Of a stretch of 64,000 nt of DNA, positions 34,021-41,434 are shown in pieces; position 1 is the first letter of the stretch, and every line of letters starts with the position of its first letter. Below the pieces are notes generated by a model. The model saw nothing but the letters and a program-made list of their open reading frames with translations. It did no database searches and was not told the DNA's origin. Both the position numbers and the translations under genes were made by a program. This DNA comes from Megasphaera sp. AM44-1BH (lineage in GTDB: Bacteria; Bacillota; Negativicutes; Veillonellales; Megasphaeraceae): assembly GCF_003467125.1 (NCBI RefSeq), contig NZ_QSFA01000001.1, positions 310,001-374,000 of the forward strand, read 5' to 3'.

Positions 34021-34992
34021 TTATTCGCAATAATAGTTCTGCATCAGTTCCGATTCATCAGGATACGGAGCCGCTTCTGCTTCTTTTACAGCTTCCAGTA
34101 CCAGGTCTTTGGCATCCTGATCCATCTTATCCATTTCTTCTTCTGTCAGCCATTTCTTGGCGAGAACGGTCTTGCGGAAATTCTTAATGGGATCATCGTT
34201 CTGGAAATGTTCCTGTACTTCTTCTTTTGTACGATATTTTTCCGGATCGCCTACGTAATGGCCTTTGATACGATAGGTTTTTAGTTCGAGGAGATACGGG
34301 CCTTTGCCACTGCGGACGTAATCGATAGCTTCTTTGGCAGCATCATATACAGCAAAGAAATCATTGCCGTTGACATGTTTACCCGGAATGCCATATCCAT
34401 GGGCACGATCAGAAATATCTTTGACAGATGTCGTTGTCAGATACGGTGTCGTCGAAGCCCACTGGTTCATTTCGCATACGTACAGGACCGGCAGTTTCCA
34501 TACAGCCGCCATATTGACCGATTCATGGAATGTACCACGGTTAGATGCACCATCACCGAAGAATGCAACAGCAACCTGTTTCGTGCCTCTCAGTTTGGCT
34601 GCCAGAGCTGCGCCCATTGCCAGGTTGTAACCAGCACCGACAACTCCGTTGGCACCGAGCATACCGATAGAGAAATCAGCGATATGCATGGACCCGCCTT
34701 TGCCATGGCAATACCCGGTTTCTTTCCCGTACAATTCTGCCATCATCTTTTTGACATCAGCACCTTTTGCGATACAATGGCCATGGCCGCGGTGTGTACT
34801 TTCAATATAATCATCATTATTTAAATTAGAGCAGACCCCGACACCGCAGGCTTCTTCGCCGATATACAGATGGGTAAATCCCGGCAGTTCCCCGGCAAGA
34901 AAGATTTCTTCAACTTTTGATTCGTAAGCCCGGATCGTCGTCATTTTCCGGTATGCTTCCAAAAGCAAATTCTTGTCGTACGTTTTTTCCAT
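34021..34992 (-). CDS. Acetoin/2-oxoacid dehydrogenase E1 alpha
   Basis: 323-residue thiamin diphosphate-binding subunit of AcoA length. The cofactor motif begins with GDGASNRG and ends in CEMNQW, where the usual NN pair reads MN but the metal-binding Asn is kept. The phosphorylation-loop region is RIKGHYVGDPEKYRTKEE. GFTHLYIGEEACGVG and HGKGGSMHIAD are conserved. AAAGGAGAGA precedes the ATG. Acetoin is the best guess for the substrate because of the AcoL-type E3 and the single lipoyl E2; a 2-oxoacid is the alternative. Confidence 0.9.
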   Translation of the reverse strand: MEKTYDKNLLLEAYRKMTTIRAYESKVEEIFLAGELPGFTHLYIGEEACGVGVCSNLNNDDYIESTHRGHGHCIAKGADVKKMMAELYGKETGYCHGKGGSMHIADFSIGMLGANGVVGAGYNLAMGAALAAKLRGTKQVAVAFFGDGASNRGTFHESVNMAAVWKLPVLYVCEMNQWASTTPYLTTTSVKDISDRAHGYGIPGKHVNGNDFFAVYDAAKEAIDYVRSGKGPYLLELKTYRIKGHYVGDPEKYRTKEEVQEHFQNDDPIKNFRKTVLAKKWLTEEEMDKMDQDAKDLVLEAVKEAEAAPYPDESELMQNYYCE

Positions 34993-35065
34993 AATACATC
35001 TCTCTCCTTTTTCAAAAAAATGAAGTTCAAAAAAGTTTAGCTTGTATTATCACATAGGCTGACGC

Positions 35066-35836
35066 CTAATTAATAATCAATCGTTGCAGCCGGTGTTCCA
35101 GTATGTGCAGTTTCCAGGGCATTGTATGATGGCAACGGGCTATCTCTTCTGCAAGAGCCCGTATACCGGTCTGCCCCCGGTCTGTATACGGTATGTGGTA
35201 TACAATCACTGATTCCGGCTGAATACGCCGCATCCACGATTTCCCAGCCTGATCAATATAGGAAAGGGGATTGACGAATAAGGCTTTCAATTTTGTTCCC
35301 TTGATGATTTCCTGTACATTCCGGACAGAACAACTCCAATCGGCATCGCTCATGAACAGGTAGCTTTCGCCATTGCCCACGAGAGCCAGACTGTAATGAC
35401 GGACAGAAAAGATATCTGCTCCCATGTGCCGTGTCTTGAAGAAGACAGCCCACATGGTGTCATTCAGAGGATGATAGAAGATTTCTTCATCACTGGCACC
35501 GACGGTAAACAGTTCCGTATTTCCTGCCGTCCCGACGGGCTTTGTATCTTCATAAGACCGTCCGGGCTGGCAGGGAGCTGGAACATATACATGTCCAACC
35601 TGGTTGTTTTTTATATACGCATTAACCAGCTGGCTATCAAAATGATCCTGATGGCGATGAGTAAACAGCAGATTATCAATGTTCCGGAAACTGCGCGTCT
35701 GCCCCGATGCCGCTTTCAAAAGTAATTGCGGCCGGTCATGAAAGAATTCATTGACGCCGTACAGCCCGTCGATTAAAATGGACTGTTTCTCATCGGTCAG
35801 ATAAATTCCGGCATTTCCTACATTTACAATCTGCAT
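35066..35836 (-). CDS. Metallo-beta-lactamase fold hydrolase (UlaG-like)
   Basis: 256-residue protein with the beta-lactamase fold metal motif FTHRHQDHFD (HxHxDH type) near residue 60 and further aspartate and histidine ligands downstream (MSDADWS, VYHIPY). The opening VGNAGIYLTDEKQSILIDGLYG resembles UlaG-like and related small-molecule hydrolases, some of which are lactonases. GTGAGG lies just upstream of the ATG. It is the second gene of the array, 10 bases after the hydroxyacid dehydrogenase. A lactone or ester intermediate might be its substrate; this is speculative. Confidence 0.75.
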   Translation of the reverse strand: MQIVNVGNAGIYLTDEKQSILIDGLYGVNEFFHDRPQLLLKAASGQTRSFRNIDNLLFTHRHQDHFDSQLVNAYIKNNQVGHVYVPAPCQPGRSYEDTKPVGTAGNTELFTVGASDEEIFYHPLNDTMWAVFFKTRHMGADIFSVRHYSLALVGNGESYLFMSDADWSCSVRNVQEIIKGTKLKALFVNPLSYIDQAGKSWMRRIQPESVIVYHIPYTDRGQTGIRALAEEIARCHHTMPWKLHILEHRLQRLIIN

Positions 35837-35845
35837 ATATCCTCA

Positions 35846-36742
35846 CTACTTTTTCCCAACAGTAACATCCATTTTATCTTCAAAATATTTAATCATACCG
35901 GCCTGATCGATATCGATATAACCGTTATCATTCATCCAGTCCATGATACGCAACGTCACATCCGTCACTGGCAGGTCAATTCCCAGTTTGTGTGCATAGC
36001 TCTTGGCATTGAGAATATCTTTTCGATGGACAGCAATGCGGGCACCCGGTTCGTAATCGCGGGCAATGATTTTCGGTACCTTGTTGTCATACAGGGGGCC
36101 ACCGGCAAAACCACGCCGCGTCGCTTCGAAAGTCGTCTGCAGGTCGATGCCGGCCTTGGCAGCAAAGGCATAGCCTTCTGTAATTGCGGCCAGATAAGCA
36201 CCGGCAATAGTATTATTGACCAGTTTCGTCACGTCACCGCTGCCGGGACCGCCGGTATATACCGGTTCACCCATACATTCGAGAAGCGGTTTGACTTTTT
36301 CAAAGATATCCTTGTCGCCACCAGTCATGATAGCCAGCGTCCCATCTTTGGCCTTGGGATTGCCACCGCTTACAGGGGAGTCGAGAAAATACATCCCGGC
36401 TTCTTTTACTTTCGGGTATAATTCCAGGATAATGTGCGGTGCCGCTGAGGAAAGATCAATGATGATATTTCCCTTTTTACCGTATTTGACGGCTTGTTCG
36501 ACAGAATTGATGATAATCGCATGGGTCGGCAGCATCTGCATGATGATATCGCTTGTTTTATACACATCTTCAGCACTTCCCAGCGCATGTCCGCCGAAAT
36601 CGGCAAAAGCCTGCAGCTTTTCTGGAACTACATCATATCCGTACACTTCGCAACCTGATTTCCTGACGACATTTTCTGCCATCGGCAGCCCCATGACGCC
36701 CAATCCGAGGAAACCAATTTTTACGTTCTTCTGATCTTCCAT
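35846..36742 (-). CDS. Beta-hydroxyacid dehydrogenase, HIBADH/GarR family (copy 1)
   Basis: 298-residue NAD(P) enzyme of the 3-hydroxyisobutyrate and tartronate semialdehyde dehydrogenase family. The Rossmann motif is GFLGLGVMGLPMAENV, the substrate loop is DSPVSGG, and the catalytic lysine is in GDVTKLVNN. The start at 36742 (MEDQKN) is preferred because AAAGG lies 9 bases upstream; the ATG at 36751 would touch the ribosome site. This start also gives the same length as the paralogue at 39328-40224. It heads the long array and likely performs the first oxidation, or the last reduction, of a 3-hydroxy acid. Confidence 0.9.
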   Translation of the reverse strand: MEDQKNVKIGFLGLGVMGLPMAENVVRKSGCEVYGYDVVPEKLQAFADFGGHALGSAEDVYKTSDIIMQMLPTHAIIINSVEQAVKYGKKGNIIIDLSSAAPHIILELYPKVKEAGMYFLDSPVSGGNPKAKDGTLAIMTGGDKDIFEKVKPLLECMGEPVYTGGPGSGDVTKLVNNTIAGAYLAAITEGYAFAAKAGIDLQTTFEATRRGFAGGPLYDNKVPKIIARDYEPGARIAVHRKDILNAKSYAHKLGIDLPVTDVTLRIMDWMNDNGYIDIDQAGMIKYFEDKMDVTVGKK

Positions 36743-36867
36743 TTCCGTCATCCTTTCTGCTAACTTAGCATTCGCATATTCTATTTTAAAGCATCTTGAT
36801 TCCTTTAACTCATATCATGTATCATTTCTTGTTATGCATATTTTAACATGGTAACTTATATCCGTTT

Positions 36868-36881
36868 GTATCAGTTTATAC
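36868..36881. promoter_or_regulatory. GTAT-N6-ATAC element upstream of dehydrogenase copy 1
   Basis: GTATCAGTTTATAC lies 126 bases before the dehydrogenase start. A 13/14 match, in inverted orientation, lies 110 bases before the paralogous dehydrogenase (40334-40347). Confidence 0.4.
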
Positions 36882-37098
36882 CTTTGGGGAAAATTTTTTA
36901 CTTTTGTTTTTGCGTATATCGTTTTAATTTCAAAAAAATATAATGTTATTTTTTATTTTCATCGTATTAGTGCCATTTTTCACTTAATATTTTTTCCCAC
37001 TTAGATTTCCTTTTATGCCTTATTCTGTTTTGTTTTTATCGAAAATTGTGCATTAATATTCATTTAATTGGTTCATATAATTTAAATGCAACTTTAGA

Positions 37099-37120
37099 AT
37101 GTGTATAAAGTATTACACAT
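37099..37120. promoter_or_regulatory. Crp/Fnr-like operator
   Basis: ATGTGTA-N8-TACACAT is a perfect dyad of the size bound by Crp/Fnr proteins. Its centre is about 58 bases upstream of the predicted transcription start of the Crp/Fnr gene, close to the class I activator position. Confidence 0.5.
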
Positions 37121-37132
37121 CAATCGTTTTAG

Positions 37133-37161
37133 TTGACAAGAAGTCATTTTCATTGTAAACT
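37133..37161 (+). promoter_or_regulatory. Promoter of the Crp/Fnr regulator
   Basis: TTGACA (37133-37138) and TAAACT (37156-37161) have 17-base spacing. Confidence 0.7.
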
Positions 37162-37243
37162 AAATGCAATATCTAATTGTTATGTACATCCATAATATGC
37201 AGTATATTTTTCATACAATTATCTAATACAGGAGGAGATAGAA

Positions 37244-37894
37244 ATGACAAATAATGAATTTGTCCTATTAAATAGCAAACTCATTACTGTCTTCCGGCAA
37301 TACGGCGTCCGCGAGATTTACAACCCACGGCAGATCATATTTACCAAAAACGAAGAAGCCCAGAATTTGTATTATATCCAGAGTGGCATGATACGGGTCT
37401 ATATTCCCTATCCTGACGGCACAGAACGAACATTATGCTATTTCCCCCGCAACACCATCATCGGAGAAGACGCATTCAATTTTCCCCAACGGCGCATTGT
37501 CTGCACTGATACACTGAATAAATCCGTCCTGTATCGTTGTTCTGCCAAAGAATTACTGCAAAAAGCTATTCACAATCCGGATTTAACGCTGGGCATCCTG
37601 ACGTTTTTCATGCGTAAAATTACGTTGCTCCACAGCTGGATTTTTTATGCCCAGTTTCAGCGTAACGAAGAAAAAATAGCCTGCCTCTTATATACCATAT
37701 CGTCTACTTCCAATTCCCCGATCAAACTGACCCACGGGCAAATTGCTGAAGTAACCGGCATGAGCCGCGTAACAGCAACACGTATTCTCGATTCTCTGGC
37801 AAAGAAAAACATTATTGCCATGCAATATAAAAGCCTGGAAATACTGGATAAACAGACACTGCGTGAAATCTTCGAAAATAAAGAATTTTATTGA
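37244..37894 (+). CDS. Crp/Fnr family transcription regulator
   Basis: 216-residue regulator with an N-terminal cyclic-nucleotide-binding-like barrel (about 20-120; IFTKNEEAQNLYYIQSGMIRVYI) and a C-terminal winged helix (about 150-205; LTHGQIAEVTGMSRVTATRILDSLAKKNII). The cysteine cluster of Fnr is absent and the cAMP-contact RxS motif is not apparent, so the effector is unknown. AGGAGGAG precedes the ATG. It is flanked by the two dehydrogenase-carrier units and is their probable regulator. It converges with the third MFS gene. Confidence 0.9.
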   Translation: MTNNEFVLLNSKLITVFRQYGVREIYNPRQIIFTKNEEAQNLYYIQSGMIRVYIPYPDGTERTLCYFPRNTIIGEDAFNFPQRRIVCTDTLNKSVLYRCSAKELLQKAIHNPDLTLGILTFFMRKITLLHSWIFYAQFQRNEEKIACLLYTISSTSNSPIKLTHGQIAEVTGMSRVTATRILDSLAKKNIIAMQYKSLEILDKQTLREIFENKEFY

Positions 37895-37904
37895 GTTCTT
37901 CACC

Positions 37905-37955
37905 AAAAAGACCTGTTGTATGATAGCAGAATCTATTCATACAACAGGTCTTTTT
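37905..37955. terminator. Bidirectional terminator
   Basis: A perfect 19-bp stem (37905-37923 with 37937-37955) with A and T tracts separates the convergent Crp/Fnr gene and MFS copy 3. Confidence 0.9.
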
Positions 37956-37971
37956 CATTTCATAATATTCA

Positions 37972-39300
37972 TCATCCGGCTTCTTCAGAAGATGCATCAG
38001 GAATATCTTCCGTCTGGAGAGCCGTTGTCTTTTTCAGGGTAAGCATCAGCAGCCCGGAACAAGCCAGCGATCCCGCCAGGATAAAATAGCCCAGATCGTA
38101 CGTTCCCGTATTAGTCTTGACTACACCCAGCATATATGGTCCCACATATCCGCCAAGATTGGCAATGGAATTAATCATCGCCGAGGCTCCGGCTGCAGCA
38201 GCACCGCTCAGGAACGTAGTCGGCACGGTCCACCAGATTCCCAGCTGGCCATAAACGCCAATACAAGTCAGCGTAATCAGGCCCAGGCTGATAAACGGAT
38301 TGGTAAAGAACGGCGCCGCCGCCAGTCCGAAAGCAGCCAGGAACATACATCCTGCTACGTGCCAGCGTTTTTCCCGTGTCTTTGACGAATGGATTCCCCA
38401 GAAAATCTGGAAAACGAGGGCTATGGTCATGGGAATCGCAATAATACCGCCGACCATGGAAGTAGACCAGCCGGAAAGCCCTTTCAATACCTGGGGCATC
38501 CAGAAATTAAAGCCCCAGAACCCCAAAGCCTGACCAAAATAAATGACACATAAGAGCCATACTTTCTTATCCGTAAACGCCTGCCACACAGAATAAGACT
38601 TAGCCCGGTTTTTCCGCTGTGTTTCTTCCGCAAAGGTATCGACGAGGTACCGTCTTTCATCCTCTGTCAGCCATTTTGCTTTTTCCGGCCGGTCGGGAAT
38701 GCCAAAATAAAATACAAAAGTCAGGAGCAGGGCCGGTACGGCTTCCAGCAGGAACAGGCTCTGCCATCCGAGCAGGCCGAACAACTGCATTTCCAGGAGC
38801 ACGCCAGCCAGTGGCGCACCAATGATAGCAGCAATCAATAGCGACGTCAGCATGAGAGATGTCGCTTTGGCCAGTTCATTTGCCATAAACCAGCGCGGAA
38901 AAAGTACGGCGTAGATAACCGGATACAGACTGGCTTCACAGGCACCCAGCAGGAACCGGAAGAGATAAAACTGGAACGGGCTCTGCATAAACGCCATGAG
39001 ACCGCAGACCAGCCCCCAGGAAAACATAATACGGGCAATCCATCGGCAGGCATCGAAGCGGGCTGCCACCAGAGAGCCGGGAATTTCAAAAAAGAAATAT
39101 CCAATAAAGAACATGCCAGCACCGGCACCAAAAATTTCCGGTGACAACCAGTCCAGCGTCTGGGTCATAGTCATGCCGGCATAAGCAATATTAACGCGAT
39201 CCAGAAATGCTACGACAGAGACGAGGAATACGGGAAATATGATATGCCAGCCTCTTTTTTTATATAATGCACTTACGTTGACAGTTCCTGTACCATTCAT
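37972..39300 (-). CDS. MFS carrier, anion:cation symporter type (copy 3)
   Basis: 442-residue carrier, the more divergent member of the three paralogues (DRVNIAYAGMTMTQTLDWLSPEIFG). The start at 39300 (MNGTGT) has AAAGGTGAT at the right distance; ATGs at 39327 and 39306 lack ribosome sites. It follows dehydrogenase copy 2 by 27 bases, forming a two-gene unit that mirrors genes of the long array. The N-terminal 20 residues differ completely from the other copies. Confidence 0.87.
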   Translation of the reverse strand: MNGTGTVNVSALYKKRGWHIIFPVFLVSVVAFLDRVNIAYAGMTMTQTLDWLSPEIFGAGAGMFFIGYFFFEIPGSLVAARFDACRWIARIMFSWGLVCGLMAFMQSPFQFYLFRFLLGACEASLYPVIYAVLFPRWFMANELAKATSLMLTSLLIAAIIGAPLAGVLLEMQLFGLLGWQSLFLLEAVPALLLTFVFYFGIPDRPEKAKWLTEDERRYLVDTFAEETQRKNRAKSYSVWQAFTDKKVWLLCVIYFGQALGFWGFNFWMPQVLKGLSGWSTSMVGGIIAIPMTIALVFQIFWGIHSSKTREKRWHVAGCMFLAAFGLAAAPFFTNPFISLGLITLTCIGVYGQLGIWWTVPTTFLSGAAAAGASAMINSIANLGGYVGPYMLGVVKTNTGTYDLGYFILAGSLACSGLLMLTLKKTTALQTEDIPDASSEEAG

Positions 39301-39327
39301 TGTCATCACCTTTCTTTTTCTGTTCAC

Positions 39328-40224
39328 TTATTTTTTACCAACAGTCACATCCATTTTGTCTTCAAAATATTTAACCATACCGGCCTGATCAATATCGATA
39401 TAACCATTGTCATTCATCCAGTCCATGATGAGCAGTGTCACATCCGTCACCGGCAGGTCAATTCCCAGTTTGTGTGCATAGCTCTTGGCATTGAGAATAT
39501 CTTTTCGATGGACAGCAATGCGGGCACCCGGTTCGTAATCGCGGGAAATGATTTTCGGTACCTTGTTGTCATACAGGGGGCCGCCGGCAAAACCACACCG
39601 CGTCGCTTCGAAGGTCGTCTGCAGGTCGATGCCAGCTTTCGCAGCAAAAGCATAGCCTTCCGCAATCGCAGCCAGATAGGCTCCGCCAATGGTATTATTG
39701 ACCAGTTTTGTCACGTCACCGCTGCCGGGACCGCCGGTATATACCGGTTCGCCCATGCACGCAAGAAGCGGTTTGACTTTTTCAAAGATATCCTTGTCGC
39801 CGCCAGTCATGATGGCCAGCGTCCCATCTTTGGCCTTGGGATTGCCACCGCTTACAGGGGAGTCGAGAAAATACATCCCGGCTTCTTTTACTTTCGGGTA
39901 TAATTCCAGGATAATGTGCGGTGCCGCTGAGGAAAGATCAATGATGATATTTCCCTTTTTACCGTATTTGACGGCTTGTTCGACAGAATTGATGATAATC
40001 GCATGAGTCGGCAGCATCTGCATAATGATGTCGCAGGTCGTGTAAACTTCTTCCGCACTGGCTGCCGCATGGCCTCCGGCCTTGGAAAATGCCTCCAGTT
40101 TTTCGGATACCACGTCATATCCATAGACCTCACACCCTGATTTTCTGATGACATTCTCCGACATGGGCAATCCCATGACACCGAGTCCCAGAAAACCAAC
40201 TTTCGTTTTCACATCCCCATTCAT
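39328..40224 (-). CDS. Beta-hydroxyacid dehydrogenase, HIBADH/GarR family (copy 2)
   Basis: 298-residue paralogue of the enzyme at 35846-36742, with the same motifs (GFLGLGVMGLPMSENV, DSPVSGG, GDVTKLVNN). The C-terminal three quarters are nearly identical between the copies and the first 80 residues are clearly diverged. One block of 191 bases (39815-40005) is identical to 36333-36523. AAAGGAGG precedes the ATG. It is probably expressed with MFS copy 3. Confidence 0.9.
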   Translation of the reverse strand: MNGDVKTKVGFLGLGVMGLPMSENVIRKSGCEVYGYDVVSEKLEAFSKAGGHAAASAEEVYTTCDIIMQMLPTHAIIINSVEQAVKYGKKGNIIIDLSSAAPHIILELYPKVKEAGMYFLDSPVSGGNPKAKDGTLAIMTGGDKDIFEKVKPLLACMGEPVYTGGPGSGDVTKLVNNTIGGAYLAAIAEGYAFAAKAGIDLQTTFEATRCGFAGGPLYDNKVPKIISRDYEPGARIAVHRKDILNAKSYAHKLGIDLPVTDVTLLIMDWMNDNGYIDIDQAGMVKYFEDKMDVTVGKK

Positions 40225-40333
40225 ACTGCTTTACCTCCTTTTTGAACAAAGTTCTGCTTTTTCCTATTCTTTTTAAGCATTGTTCACATGTGTTTTTATC
40301 ATTAAATTATAACACTGTTTATTTTATTAGTTT

Positions 40334-40347
40334 GTATAATCTGATAC
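40334..40347. promoter_or_regulatory. GTAT-N6-ATAC element upstream of dehydrogenase copy 2
   Basis: GTATAATCTGATAC on the plus strand is the reverse complement of GTATCAGATTATAC, which matches the element at 36868-36881 at 13 of 14 positions. Confidence 0.4.
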
Positions 40348-40374
40348 GTTTTTATTTTTTTCGTTGCAAACACA

Positions 40375-40408
40375 AAAATGCCTGCAGTTTAAACTGCAGG
40401 CATTTTTG
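40375..40408. terminator. Bidirectional terminator upstream of dehydrogenase copy 2
   Basis: The sequence is a perfect palindrome with AAAAATGCCTGCAG and CTGCAGGCATTTTT arms. It insulates this operon from the small gene upstream. Confidence 0.8.
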
Positions 40409-40560
40409 CTTTGTAGTGAGGTGTTTGCAAGAGAAGTAGAGCTGTTTGATGGTTTTATTATACCGCTCTTTCCTCTCTTTAATTGTATAAAGTGCAACAA
40501 AGATATGGCTTTTATTTATAATCTTTCTTTATGAGACCCATAATTTACTTTTTGTACACT

Positions 40561-40788
40561 CTACCCCATGTCTTTCTCACACATAATGGCCACTGACTGC
40601 TGCGCCGATTTTTTTACCGTACCGGGAAAAGAATCCGTGACCAGCATATAGAAAAATCCGCCCATACACAAGATAGCCAGAATAAGGCAGATTTTGCTGT
40701 AAATCCGGCGGCGTCGCATTGTTTTTGGCGTTTCCGTATACGCCAGCATTCCTGTATAATACCGATTCGACTTACGTTGTTTAGCCAT
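40561..40788 (-). CDS. 75-residue membrane protein of unknown function
   Basis: Small protein with a basic N-terminus (RKSNRYY..., then MRRRRIYSK), one hydrophobic helix (about 33-51) and a short outer segment ending in CEKDMG. AGGAGGGG lies 5 bases upstream of the ATG. No family is recognised. The strong ribosome site and flanking terminators support it as real. Confidence 0.7.
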   Translation of the reverse strand: MAKQRKSNRYYTGMLAYTETPKTMRRRRIYSKICLILAILCMGGFFYMLVTDSFPGTVKKSAQQSVAIMCEKDMG

Positions 40789-40897
40789 GTCAGCCCCTCC
40801 TTATACCACATCAATATACATAATACAAACAACCCGCTCTTCTCTTTTGTTGCTTTTTATTATATACGATAGACCGTAAAATAAAAAGCCCTGTTCC

Positions 40898-40938
40898 AAA
40901 AAAAGACGCAGCCCATACGGAGACTGCGTCTTTTTTTT
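40898..40938 (-). terminator. Terminator after the ACT-domain gene
   Basis: GACGCAG and CTGCGTC arms are extended by A7 and T8 tracts (40898-40911 with 40924-40938), so it can act in both directions. Confidence 0.85.
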
Positions 40939-40989
40939 GACAGGAATCGTCCTGTCAGGATGTATGTTGTATCAGGCTCATGCGCTGCA

Positions 40990-41403
40990 TCAGAAGCGGT
41001 CCAGCAGGCGATAGCCTTTCCCTTTGAGAAAGGTTTCCGTTTCCGGTTCATCTGTTTTGAGAACAGCTATCGGGGAGGATGTTTCCCGGTCAAAGGAAAT
41101 ATAACAATATTTGACGAATACGTTAGCCCGGCTCAGGTTGGACAGGATTTTGTTCAGTGTGCCCGGTTCGTCCGATGCCATATCGATGGCCAGTACTTTA
41201 TCGATGCGGCACTGATAGCCTGCTTTGACCAGTTCATCCTGCGCCTTTTCCGAGTCATCGACAATCATGCGGAGGATGCCGAATTCTGCACTGTCATTGG
41301 CCAGCATGGTGTAAATATTGATATTGGCCCTGGCCAGCACGTCCGTAACCCGGCCCAGGGCTCCATTGGTATTCGCTGTGAAAAGAGAAATCTGTTTGAG
41401 CAT
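40990..41403 (-). CDS. Tandem ACT-domain protein
   Basis: 137-residue protein made of two ACT domains (about 3-65 and 70-135; the first reads LFTANTNGALGRVTDVLARANINIYTM). Such stand-alone proteins bind amino acids and modulate enzymes or sense ligands. It lies 31 bases downstream of DAHP synthase, so it may sense an aromatic amino acid for that enzyme; this is inferred from position. Confidence 0.85.
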   Translation of the reverse strand: MLKQISLFTANTNGALGRVTDVLARANINIYTMLANDSAEFGILRMIVDDSEKAQDELVKAGYQCRIDKVLAIDMASDEPGTLNKILSNLSRANVFVKYCYISFDRETSSPIAVLKTDEPETETFLKGKGYRLLDRF

Positions 41404-41434
41404 AGATGGTATCTCCTTATATCTGAAATTTAGT

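Larger units (their letters stand above)
36743..37243. other. 500-base divergent control region
   Basis: AT-rich region between the long array (minus) and the Crp/Fnr regulator (plus). It contains GTATCAGTTTATAC at 36868-36881, a Crp-like dyad at 37099-37120 and the regulator's promoter. No coding sequence is apparent. Confidence 0.6.
40225..40560. other. Control region of dehydrogenase copy 2
   Basis: AT-rich region containing a TATAAT -10 box on the minus strand near 40307-40312, the GTAT-N6-ATAC element at 40334-40347 and a terminator at 40375-40408. The 150 bases beyond that show nothing further. Confidence 0.5.
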
